From the NCBI GenBank assembly GCA_037190845.1, contig JBBCJI010000003.1, positions 62,001 to 126,000 on the forward strand: a DNA stretch of 64,000 bases, read 5' to 3'. Numbering within the stretch: position 1 is the stretch's first letter; each line of letters opens with the position of its first letter. Origin of the DNA: JBEBVQ01 sp037190845 (GTDB lineage Bacteria; Bacteroidota; Bacteroidia; Chitinophagales; Chitinophagaceae). The notes under the pieces are model-generated. The model saw only the letters and a list, made by a program, of their open reading frames with translations, was not told where the DNA came from and searched no databases. Made by a program: the position numbers and the translations under genes. This document shows, piece by piece, positions 16,710-24,514 of the stretch.

Positions 16710-17969
16710 ATGAATTTACCGTTAAAACGAGTCGTCGTTACCGGTATCGGTGCCCTGACGCCACTGGGTAATACCGTGCCTGCATATTGGGAGGGATTGG
16801 TCAATGGTGTTTCGGGCGCCGATTTCATTAAACAATTCGATGCTACCAAGTTCAAAACCCGCTTTGCCTGCGAATTGAAGAATTTCAATCCGGAAGACTT
16901 CATGGAGCGGAAAGAAGCGCGCAAGCTGGATCGTTTTTCCCAGATCGCCCTGATTGCAGCCGACGAGGCTGTACGTCAGGCACGGCTCTCCGGCCCGGAG
17001 ATCAACCAGGATCGTGTAGGGGTAATACTGGCATCAGGCATTGGAGGTATGATCACTTTCATCGAGGAGATGAAAAGTTATAACACCGGTGACGGTACGC
17101 CACGGTTTAATCCCTTCTTTATCCCCAAGCTGATCCTTGATATTGCGGCCGGTCATATTTCTATGAAATATGGTTTCCGCGGTCCGAATTTCGCTACCGT
17201 CAGCGCCTGCGCTTCCGGTACTAATGCCATTATAGATGCATTTACCTATCTGCGGCTGGGGAAAGCCGATGCATTTGTTTGCGGCGGCTCAGAAGCAGTC
17301 ATTACACAAGCAGGGATTGGTGGTTTCAATGCTATGAAAGCGCTTTCGGAACGTAATGACGACCCAAAAACCGCCAGCCGCCCATTCGATCTCGACCGCG
17401 ATGGTTTTGTAATGGGTGAAGGCGCAGGAGCTATCATTCTTGAAGAGCTGGAACATGCGCAGCGTCGTGGAGCACATATCATAGCAGAAATTGCAGGAGG
17501 CGGTATGAGCGCAGACGCACATCATCTCACGGCTCCGCATCCCGACGGACTGGGCGCATATAATGTGATGAAAAATGCACTGGATGACGCAGGTATGGCG
17601 CCCGAAGACATTGATTACATCAATGTACACGGTACTTCCACTCCTTTAGGTGACATTAGTGAAGTAACCGCCATTCAACGGGTATTTGGTGAGCACGCCT
17701 ATCAGCTTAATATCAGTTCTACCAAATCCATGACCGGCCACCTCCTTGGTGCCGCCGGCGCTATTGAAGCTATTGCCAGCATCCTGGCCATTACACACGA
17801 TACTATCCCCCCGACGATCAACCATTTTACAGATGATCCGGCATTTGATCCGCGCCTGAACTTTACTTTCCATAAAGCACAAAAACGTACCGTTCGCGCT
17901 GCTTTAAGTAATACGTTCGGATTCGGCGGGCACAATGCCTCTGTCATCTTCAAAAAATTTGAAGGATAA
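16710..17969 (+). CDS. fabF: 3-oxoacyl-ACP synthase II
   Basis: 419 residues from ATG 16710 (MNLPLKRVVVTGIG); a TTG two codons earlier is less likely. It condenses malonyl-ACP with acyl-ACP in chain elongation. The catalytic Cys lies in VSACASGTNAI, and the two His residues are in NVHGTSTPLGD and KSMTGHLLGAAGAIE. The C-terminal SNTFGFGGHNASVIF is typical. Length and position between acpP and rnc are normal. Confidence 0.98.
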   Translation: MNLPLKRVVVTGIGALTPLGNTVPAYWEGLVNGVSGADFIKQFDATKFKTRFACELKNFNPEDFMERKEARKLDRFSQIALIAADEAVRQARLSGPEINQDRVGVILASGIGGMITFIEEMKSYNTGDGTPRFNPFFIPKLILDIAAGHISMKYGFRGPNFATVSACASGTNAIIDAFTYLRLGKADAFVCGGSEAVITQAGIGGFNAMKALSERNDDPKTASRPFDLDRDGFVMGEGAGAIILEELEHAQRRGAHIIAEIAGGGMSADAHHLTAPHPDGLGAYNVMKNALDDAGMAPEDIDYINVHGTSTPLGDISEVTAIQRVFGEHAYQLNISSTKSMTGHLLGAAGAIEAIASILAITHDTIPPTINHFTDDPAFDPRLNFTFHKAQKRTVRAALSNTFGFGGHNASVIFKKFEG

Positions 17970-17974
17970 AAACC

Positions 17975-18694
17975 GTGCGGCGTATTGCATTACGCATCCT
18001 GTATCTTTTTTCCCGCGACAATCAATTGTCACGGCAACTGGAACATATTATCGGTTTCCGGCCGCGATACCTGAATTATTACCAGCTCGCGCTGATGCAC
18101 CGGTCGAAGATAGAAGATACAACATATAACAACGAACGGCTTGAGTTCCTGGGTGACGCCATGCTCGGCGCGATTGTTGCCGAATATCTCTTTAAGAAAT
18201 ACCCCACTCAGCCGGAAGGCTATCTGACGGAAATGCGCTCCCGTATCGTGCGGCGGGAAACACTGAATAATGTAGCCCTGCGTATGGGCCTACATAAGCT
18301 CGTACAATACAACCATAACGACCGCGGGCTCAGCCGCAGCCACATTTTCGGAAATGCGCTCGAAGCGCTGATCGGCGCCGTTTATCTTGATCAGGGGTTC
18401 GAAAGTACCCGCACTTTTATTCTCAACCAAGTGATCAAACCTTATGTAGACATCGAAATGATAGCGTCTACCGATACTAATTTTAAAAACCAGCTACTAA
18501 GCTGGGCGCAACGTAATAATCATACGCTCAGCTTTGAGCTGCTACGCGAAAAAACCGAGAACAGCCGTAAGGTTTTTACAGTAGGTGTGCTGCTCAACGG
18601 AGCGTTGCTGACCAGTGGAACCGGTTTCAACAAAAAAGATGCCGGGCAGGTAGCCGCACAGCAGGCGTTGGAAAAACTTAAAGAAATTAAATGA
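17975..18694 (+). CDS. rnc: Ribonuclease III
   Basis: 239 residues, GTG start at 17975 just 5 bp after fabF; no ATG is available before the catalytic domain. RNase III cleaves double-stranded RNA in rRNA maturation and regulation. The signature motif NERLEFLGDAMLGAIVAEYLF contains the metal-binding acidic residues; a second acidic site is in IFGNALEALIGAVYLDQGF. A C-terminal double-stranded-RNA-binding domain (NFKNQLLSWAQRNN ... KKDAGQVAAQQALEKL) follows. Confidence 0.97.
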   Translation: MRRIALRILYLFSRDNQLSRQLEHIIGFRPRYLNYYQLALMHRSKIEDTTYNNERLEFLGDAMLGAIVAEYLFKKYPTQPEGYLTEMRSRIVRRETLNNVALRMGLHKLVQYNHNDRGLSRSHIFGNALEALIGAVYLDQGFESTRTFILNQVIKPYVDIEMIASTDTNFKNQLLSWAQRNNHTLSFELLREKTENSRKVFTVGVLLNGALLTSGTGFNKKDAGQVAAQQALEKLKEIK

Positions 18695-18739
18695 TAGTCG
18701 CTGACCGGTTATCCCACACTACTTTTTCGTCTATTGATT

Positions 18740-19246
18740 TTAGTGACATTTAAAATGCTCAAAAGGCTCCCTGCAGCTCAGACATCTGTATAGGGCTTTG
18801 CATGAAGTAGCTCCGAACTGACTCACCAACTCTGTATCCATAGAATCACACCGCGGGCAAGACACCTCATCCGAATCAAATAAAGCTAACGGATCTGCCG
18901 GCTTCCATTGTGGGGGTGCAATACCATATTCCTTCAGCTTACGTTTGCCTTCTTCCGTCATCCAGTCTGTCGTCCAGGTAGGACTGAGCTGATTTTTAAT
19001 ATGAACATGACGTATACCACGATTCATCAGGGCAAAACGAATATTCATCGCAATAGCATCCATTGCAGGGCATCCGCTGTATGTAGGCGTTATCGTTACC
19101 GTTACTTCACTATCGCCACTTTCCGGGAGTTCCTGTATTGCTACATCACGAATGATACCCAGGTCTTCAATGGTCAGCACCGGAACTTCCGGATCGGTAA
19201 CTGCCGCCAGCCAGTCATAAACCTGTTGTTGTGTAATAGCAGACAT
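18740..19246 (-). CDS. paaD: 1,2-phenylacetyl-CoA epoxidase subunit PaaD
   Basis: 168 residues. The N-terminal MIP18/DUF59-type domain has TDPEVPVLTIEDLGIIRDV and TPTYSGCPAMDAI, and the C-terminal zinc-finger-like region has Cys pairs CPRC ... CLSC. PaaD is needed for maturation of the ring-epoxidising complex, probably in iron or cluster assembly. It is the last gene of the leftward paaA-paaB-paaC-paaD set and converges on rnc. Confidence 0.96.
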   Translation of the reverse strand: MSAITQQQVYDWLAAVTDPEVPVLTIEDLGIIRDVAIQELPESGDSEVTVTITPTYSGCPAMDAIAMNIRFALMNRGIRHVHIKNQLSPTWTTDWMTEEGKRKLKEYGIAPPQWKPADPLALFDSDEVSCPRCDSMDTELVSQFGATSCKALYRCLSCREPFEHFKCH

Positions 19247-19323
19247 CCTATTAAGTTACAAAAAATACCCGGAAAAAACAAAAGAGAATGATTAGCTGAT
19301 GTGATTATTAGCTAATTGAAACA

Positions 19324-20157
19324 TTACCATTCCATACCCGGATAAGCCCGCTGCATAAACTGCATTTCGGCAAGGATATAACCGAGGTGTTCGCTATGAC
19401 GCCCGTCCTTGCCTCCGTCCTGCATCCAGCCACTTTCCGGCAGGGTAAGCGTAGCTTCTTCGATGACAGCAGTGACACGCTGCATCCAGTTGTCTTTTAT
19501 GGTGTTGCCGGCAATGCTGTTTCCCGATGCGGCAGTTTCCTGCTCTGCTGCTGAGGTCAGGAATAACTCTCCGGTATACATCCACAGGTCATCCACTGCC
19601 TGCTGCATACGCCTGTGGCTTTCTTCTGTTCCGTCGCCGAGGCGGATCACCCATTCGCTGCTCCAGCGCATATGGTAGGTAGCCTCTTTCAACGATTTTT
19701 CCGCTATGGCGGCCAGGGTTTCGTCTTTACAATGCTGCAGATCGGTAAACAAATAAAAGTTAAACGTATCAAGGAAAAAAGAACGCGCAATCGTACAGGC
19801 CCAGTCACCGTTGGGCTGTTCGGCAAGCAATACATTCCTGAAATCAGACACATCCCGCAGGTAAGCCAGATCGTCTTCATCTACAGAGCTGTTTACCTGC
19901 TGCATCAGTGGTGATGCAAAGAAAGACGCCTGTATCTCAGCCGGTATATTGTTAAACTGTTCTGCGGCATACTGATAAAGGCTGCGTGCCTGTCCCAGAT
20001 GATCCAGTGATATATTGGTCAATGCGATATCCTGCTCCAGTATAGGACCGTGACCGCACCATTCACTGAGCCGGTGGCCCAATATCAGTGCATTGTCGGC
20101 AAGCTGTAATGTATATTTCAGGAGATGTACGGCCTGGTTGGTGGATTGATCCGGCAT
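19324..20157 (-). CDS. paaC: 1,2-phenylacetyl-CoA epoxidase structural subunit PaaC
   Basis: 277 residues, helical, ferritin-like fold. PaaC pairs with the catalytic subunit PaaA. Typical stretches are LGHRLSEWCGHGPILEQDIAL, NISLDHLGQARSLYQYAA and EATYHMRWSSEWVIRLGDGT. It retains some metal-ligand-like residues but is non-catalytic in characterised systems. It lies 43 bp after paaB. Confidence 0.97.
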   Translation of the reverse strand: MPDQSTNQAVHLLKYTLQLADNALILGHRLSEWCGHGPILEQDIALTNISLDHLGQARSLYQYAAEQFNNIPAEIQASFFASPLMQQVNSSVDEDDLAYLRDVSDFRNVLLAEQPNGDWACTIARSFFLDTFNFYLFTDLQHCKDETLAAIAEKSLKEATYHMRWSSEWVIRLGDGTEESHRRMQQAVDDLWMYTGELFLTSAAEQETAASGNSIAGNTIKDNWMQRVTAVIEEATLTLPESGWMQDGGKDGRHSEHLGYILAEMQFMQRAYPGMEW

Positions 20158-20200
20158 TTATTTTCATTTTTTGCTGTATACCTGCTATAAACAAGCAGCA

Positions 20201-20503
20201 TTACATATGTTTCAATTCTTCCGGCAGGTTATAAAATGTCGGATGCCGGTATATTTTATCCTGGGCAGGATCATAAAGGGACGCTGCATGGTCGGGATCA
20301 GAAGCATGTACATATTTGCTTTCTACAACCCAGATGCTTACTCCTTCCATACGGCGGGTATACACATCCCGTGCATTCTCAATAGCCATTTGCACATCTG
20401 CAGCATGGAGACTGCCTGCATGTTTATGATCCAGACCTGCTTTACTCCGGATGAATACTTCCCAGAGCGGCCATTCCTGCTGTGTTTTATTTATGTCTGA
20501 CAT
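20201..20503 (-). CDS. paaB: 1,2-phenylacetyl-CoA epoxidase subunit PaaB
   Basis: 100 residues with the family pattern WPLWEVFIRSKAGLDHKHAGSLHA near the N-terminus and MAIENARDVYTRR. PaaB is a small bridging subunit of the PaaABC complex. Length is normal, and it is placed between paaA and paaC. Confidence 0.96.
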   Translation of the reverse strand: MSDINKTQQEWPLWEVFIRSKAGLDHKHAGSLHAADVQMAIENARDVYTRRMEGVSIWVVESKYVHASDPDHAASLYDPAQDKIYRHPTFYNLPEELKHM

Positions 20504-20569
20504 GGATTAAGTAGCAAGTATTAAGTAACCATTATTAAGCAATGCGTGCAACACCTGTAACAAGGCGGG

Positions 20570-21523
20570 TTAAGCTGCCACACTTTGTTTTTCCTTACGC
20601 TGTTTGCGCTTCTGTGCGTGTGCCAGTGCAGCTTCACGTACCCAGGCGCCGTCTTCCCATGCCTTTTTGCGGGTATCAAGCCGTTGTTTGTTGCAGGGGC
20701 CGTTGCCTTTCACCACGTTCCAGAATTCATCCCAGTTGATCGCTCCGAAATCGTAATGCCCACGTTCTTCATTCCACTTCAGGTCTTTATCCGGCAGGGT
20801 AAGTCCTAATATCTTTGTCTGTTCCACCGTTACATCCACAAACTTCTGACGCAGCTCGTCATTAGTAAAACGCTTGATACGCCAGCGCATGCTCTGTGCG
20901 GTATTGGGACTGTCGTCATCCGGTGGGCCAAACATCATAAGGGATGGCCACCACCAGCGGTTGAGCGCATCCTGCGCCATCCTCTTCTGTGCTTCTGTAC
21001 CGTTGCTTAGCGTAAGCATGATCTCGAAACCCTGGCGCTGGTGAAAACTTTCTTCCTTACATACACGCACCATTGCACGTGCATAAGGGCCATAGGATGT
21101 ACGGCAAAGCGGCACCTGATTCATGATTGCTGCACCGTCCACCAGCCATCCGATAGCACCCATATCCGCCCAGGAAAGAGTCGGATAATTAAATATGGAA
21201 GAGTATTTGGCTTTACCGGAATGCAGTTGATCCAGCATTTCGTCGCGGCTGATACCGAGTGTTTCGGCTGCACTGTAGAGATATAACCCATGACCAGCCT
21301 CATCCTGTACCTTGGCCAGCAATACGGCTTTCCGGCGAAGACTGGGAGCACGGGTGATCCAGTTGCCTTCCGGCAACATACCGACGATCTCACTATGGGC
21401 ATGCTGGGATATCTGCCGGATCAGCGTTTTGCGATAATCATCCGGCATCCAGTCACGAGGCTCGATACTTATTTCATGATCAATACGCCGGTCAAATTCT
21501 TCCTGAAATGAGTGAACAGTCAT
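20570..21523 (-). CDS. paaA: 1,2-phenylacetyl-CoA epoxidase catalytic subunit PaaA
   Basis: 317 residues. PaaA is the di-iron oxygenase that epoxidises phenylacetyl-CoA, the first committed step of aerobic phenylacetate breakdown. Di-iron ligand motifs are visible as QDEAGHGLYLYSAAE and CKEESFHQRQG. The C-terminus is rich in Lys/Arg. It is the first gene of the operon, with promoter TTG-N20-TAAATTTG upstream. The reductase gene paaE is not found among the neighbours. Confidence 0.98.
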   Translation of the reverse strand: MTVHSFQEEFDRRIDHEISIEPRDWMPDDYRKTLIRQISQHAHSEIVGMLPEGNWITRAPSLRRKAVLLAKVQDEAGHGLYLYSAAETLGISRDEMLDQLHSGKAKYSSIFNYPTLSWADMGAIGWLVDGAAIMNQVPLCRTSYGPYARAMVRVCKEESFHQRQGFEIMLTLSNGTEAQKRMAQDALNRWWWPSLMMFGPPDDDSPNTAQSMRWRIKRFTNDELRQKFVDVTVEQTKILGLTLPDKDLKWNEERGHYDFGAINWDEFWNVVKGNGPCNKQRLDTRKKAWEDGAWVREAALAHAQKRKQRKEKQSVAA

Positions 21524-21542
21524 ACTTACTGGCTTATACCCA

Positions 21543-21573
21543 CAAATTTACATGAAAAGGCGGGATTGCCCAA
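21543..21573 (-). promoter_or_regulatory. paa operon promoter: TTG - 20 nt - TAAATTTG
   Basis: On the minus strand, TTG (21571-21573) and TAAATTTG (21543-21550) are spaced 20 nt apart, and paaA begins 19 nt downstream. I see no PaaX/PaaR-like operator with confidence. Confidence 0.6.
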
Positions 21574-21818
21574 ACGACCGGCCTGTACCACCCGGCTTCC
21601 CTAAAACGCCTCCCGGTCACTGCTATCTGATTTTATCTTAAAACTGATGCCTTTCTTTCAACTCCTGTTGATGAAAAATTTTCAATAAACATGACCCGCA
21701 ATTTCAAAAAGAATCCATGCAAAACTTAACGCTCACTTGACCATGGAATATAAAAGGTTCCGGATAATAGTAATCATGAAAAAAATCATACTTTTACATG
21801 AATTAAAATGACCTTCTT

Positions 21819-22058
21819 ATGAAAAATGCAATAACTTATGTATTCCTCTTCGTAATGATGGCAGGCTTTGCCTCTTGTGTAAAAAGCTATACGTGCGCAT
21901 GTACTACTACTTACGAGCCGGGAGCTAATATGCCTGAACAGGAAACTTATGATGAACAAGAGATTAAAGGTGTGCGAAAAAAAATAGCTCAGGAGACTTG
22001 TGAAGCGTTGTCGGATGATTACAGCACATACATGAGAAAAACATGTGCTTTAAAATAA
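21819..22058 (+). CDS. Small predicted lipoprotein of unknown function
   Basis: 79 residues with a lipoprotein signal peptide: MKNAITYVFLFVMMAGFASC, with lipobox Cys20. The mature part begins VKSYTCACTTTYEP and has five cysteines after the lipidated one (a CxC pair near its start, then single Cys further on), suggesting disulfides. No family is recognised. It is flanked by oppositely directed genes and probably transcribed alone. Confidence 0.75.
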   Translation: MKNAITYVFLFVMMAGFASCVKSYTCACTTTYEPGANMPEQETYDEQEIKGVRKKIAQETCEALSDDYSTYMRKTCALK

Positions 22059-22092
22059 GATGAAACAGACCGCTGGTACTGGCCGCCGGCGG

Positions 22093-22893
22093 TCAGTTTT
22101 TCTTCAGAAGGCTGGTGAGCGGATTTTTTAACTGTTCATACCCGACCAGATCTACCTTGACGCTGCCTACCAGAATAGGACTATCTACCCGGAGCGGAAT
22201 ATGGTTGTTGTCATCGCTTACCCAGATCATCATTTTTTCACCGCCTTTGAATATAGTCCCTTCTATCAGCAACGGAACAATCTTGATTGCATTGAATGTC
22301 CCGTATTTCGTTTTGATACGTTCTTTTCCTACATATCGTATATAAAGATTAAATACTTCATCATCAAGAAACATGCTGAAAGGTATCTTATCACCCGGCT
22401 TATACTTATTATAATCAATGTTACGGGCATAATAGATGGCCGACACCACATCCTGTATGCATTTAGGCACGGTATACACGCCTTTTGTAGAAATCGCCTG
22501 GCCGATCTCCTGGTTGAAGGTGACGTTGTTGTAAATTTTAAAGCCCCCTTCATTCACATTCCGGATAAACTTTACAGGAAGCATTGTCTTTACGTCAATA
22601 TAGGTTTCATAGCGATCGCGTACTTTGTAAAACCACTCATACGATTTCAGCGTCTTGCCATCACCGGTAACATGATATACTTCCCTGCCCTTATAATTTT
22701 CCTTTTTTACAGTGAAGCTGGCTTCACCGGCGCCGACCCAAAGCCGGCCCATATTGTAATATACTTTAAAGAACAGCTTTTCACCATCGCGGAAGCTGAT
22801 GTTTTTGATACCGCAAAAATCATCCTGCGCATGCAACGGAACTACAGCCCCGATACATAATAATAAAGTGACAAATGCGTTCTTCCAGTTCAT
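22093..22893 (-). CDS. DUF3108 domain-containing exported protein
   Basis: 266 residues with a signal peptide (MNWKNAFVTLLLCIGAVVPLHA). The body fits DUF3108: FRDGEKLFFKVYYNMGRLWVGAGEASF, then LKSYEWFYKVRDRYETYID and a late KTKYGTFNAIKIVPLL ... IWVSDDNNHIPLR. The family is a periplasmic or outer-membrane-facing beta-rich domain of unknown role. It follows the membrane protein at 22933-23889 by 39 bp on the same strand and is probably co-transcribed. Confidence 0.85.
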   Translation of the reverse strand: MNWKNAFVTLLLCIGAVVPLHAQDDFCGIKNISFRDGEKLFFKVYYNMGRLWVGAGEASFTVKKENYKGREVYHVTGDGKTLKSYEWFYKVRDRYETYIDVKTMLPVKFIRNVNEGGFKIYNNVTFNQEIGQAISTKGVYTVPKCIQDVVSAIYYARNIDYNKYKPGDKIPFSMFLDDEVFNLYIRYVGKERIKTKYGTFNAIKIVPLLIEGTIFKGGEKMMIWVSDDNNHIPLRVDSPILVGSVKVDLVGYEQLKNPLTSLLKKN

Positions 22894-22932
22894 GCAGGGG
22901 GATTAAAAAACAGTTAAGATATAAAATACCGG

Positions 22933-23889
22933 TTATTTTTCAACAGTCAATAATTTTTTACGTGCCCACAGCAGGCTGCCGGTTATTGCCGGCAACGCCA
23001 GGTTGATGCACCAGACAATAGCCGTTGCGGTGATAATGCCGACAGTATGGTCTGAAAAATGACCAAAAAGCGCCAGGCTTACATTACCACGAATGCCGAG
23101 CTCTGCCAGCGCTACCGAAGGTATTACAGTCATCACCCAAAAAAACAGGGCGGCCATAAAAAAACCGTCGGCCACCGGAAAGCTGACATTCATCCAGTAA
23201 AGCAAAGTCAAATACTGTGCCGTAAATACAAGAAAACGGATCAGGGAAAGCATGAGTACCGTCAGTTGCTCCCTCAATGTAAAACGTTTCATCAGGTATT
23301 TGTAAGTGCGGAATCTCCGGAGCCAGCGTATGCGCTCCAGTACCACAGCCCACTGCTCAAAACGAAGATATAAAACAACCAGTGTCACAGCGCCCAGTAA
23401 CGTCACAGCCAGTATAAACTGCTGCCAGATGCCGGGAAAGTTAACATTATAATAAATAAGCCCGATCAGACCAAACAGCATAACGGCAATCAACTGTGCA
23501 AACATGCCAAGCACGGATACACTGACAAGACGCGGTGTGTTTTTTTTACGCAGAAAAAGAATGCGGCCGGGATATTCCCCGATGCGGTTGGGGGTGATCA
23601 GCGAAAAAGCCATACCCGCCAGGTAACTGGCGGCGGCAGACCGGTATGAAATCGGACCGGCGCTGGCGGCAAGCAGTTTCCACTTCCATACTTCCAGCGC
23701 CAGGTTTACCGGCATCAGCAAAAGCCCTGCTGCCAGGTAGCTATTCGAGGCATGGCTCCACAAAGCATTGGTGTCAATACGGGCAAGCTGCTCTGCCACC
23801 TGTACATAAAGCAGGTAAAGCAACGCTACGGAAAGTGCAGCGCCCAGCCCGTAATTGATCCATATTTTGGTACTTTTGTTCACTAACAT
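22933..23889 (-). CDS. Lysylphosphatidylglycerol synthase-type transmembrane protein (flippase domain)
   Basis: 318 residues from ATG 23889 (MLVNKSTKIWINYGLG). It has about 8 hydrophobic segments and the motif SYLAGMAFSLITPNRIGEYPGRILFLRK, typical of the UPF0104/MprF N-terminal flippase-like family. It lacks the aminoacyl-transferase half of MprF. The likely role is lipid or glycolipid handling in the inner membrane; the exact substrate is unknown. It is divergent from ruvC, with start codons 8 bp apart. Confidence 0.8.
   Translation of the reverse strand: MLVNKSTKIWINYGLGAALSVALLYLLYVQVAEQLARIDTNALWSHASNSYLAAGLLLMPVNLALEVWKWKLLAASAGPISYRSAAASYLAGMAFSLITPNRIGEYPGRILFLRKKNTPRLVSVSVLGMFAQLIAVMLFGLIGLIYYNVNFPGIWQQFILAVTLLGAVTLVVLYLRFEQWAVVLERIRWLRRFRTYKYLMKRFTLREQLTVLMLSLIRFLVFTAQYLTLLYWMNVSFPVADGFFMAALFFWVMTVIPSVALAELGIRGNVSLALFGHFSDHTVGIITATAIVWCINLALPAITGSLLWARKKLLTVEK
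23871..23878 (+). promoter_or_regulatory. -7 box TACTTTTG for ruvC
   Basis: TACTTTTG ends 18 nt before the TTG start of ruvC and lies next to the divergent start at 23889. Confidence 0.5.
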
Positions 23890-23896
23890 CTGATCC

Positions 23897-24484
23897 TTGC
23901 AACGTAAACCCCAAATCATTCTCGGCATTGACCCCGGTACGCTGGTAATGGGCTACGGGCTTATTGCCGTGGACAAAAGTAAGATTTCGCTCGTGGAAAT
24001 GGGCGTATTGCAACTTGCACGCCGGCAGGATCATGCCGAACGCCTCGAGATGATATTTCGTAAAATGGAAATGCTGATCCGTACTCATCAGCCTATAGCG
24101 GTTGCTATCGAAGCTCCCTTTTTCGGGAAAAATGTGCAGAGTATGCTGAAGCTGGGACGCGCCCAGGGCGTTGCCATCGCCGCTGCTATGATGCATGGAC
24201 TACAGGCGGTGGAATATGCACCACGAAAGATCAAGCAGTCCGTCAGCGGACGTGGTAATGCCACGAAAGAGCAGGTATGGCAGATGCTGCAGCATACCCT
24301 GAAATTTGAGGAAGACGTACAGTTTATGGATGCCACGGACGCCGTAGCGGTAGCATTATGCCACCATTATCAATGCCGGCTGCCCCAAGCGCAATCCGGC
24401 GGCACGCCACCTATCAAAAAAAGTACAGGAAAAAAATCATCCTGGGCGGAATTTGCTGCGAATAATCCGGGACGTGTCCGGTAG
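23897..24484 (+). CDS. ruvC: Holliday junction resolvase RuvC
   Basis: 195 residues, start TTG at 23897; a stop codon two codons upstream rules out any earlier start, and later ATGs would remove catalytic Asp12. RuvC cleaves Holliday junctions with RuvAB. Acidic catalytic residues lie in GIDPGT (Asp12), VAIEAPFFG (Glu72) and the C-terminal DATDAVAVALCHH. The C-terminal tail past residue 165 is longer and basic, as often seen in Bacteroidota. The TAG stop is part of the GTAGAGACG repeat. Confidence 0.96.
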   Translation: MQRKPQIILGIDPGTLVMGYGLIAVDKSKISLVEMGVLQLARRQDHAERLEMIFRKMEMLIRTHQPIAVAIEAPFFGKNVQSMLKLGRAQGVAIAAAMMHGLQAVEYAPRKIKQSVSGRGNATKEQVWQMLQHTLKFEEDVQFMDATDAVAVALCHHYQCRLPQAQSGGTPPIKKSTGKKSSWAEFAANNPGRVR

Positions 24485-24508
24485 AGACGCGACGCATCAC
24501 GTCTCTAC
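24481..24508. terminator. GTAGAGACG palindrome between convergent ruvC and amidohydrolase
   Basis: GTAGAGACG (24481-24489) pairs perfectly with CGTCTCTAC (24500-24508). It belongs to the dispersed GTAGAGACGCG-type repeat family and may act as a bidirectional terminator, though no clean T-run follows. It supplies the ruvC stop codon. Confidence 0.6.
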
Positions 24509-24514
24509 GGGTTA

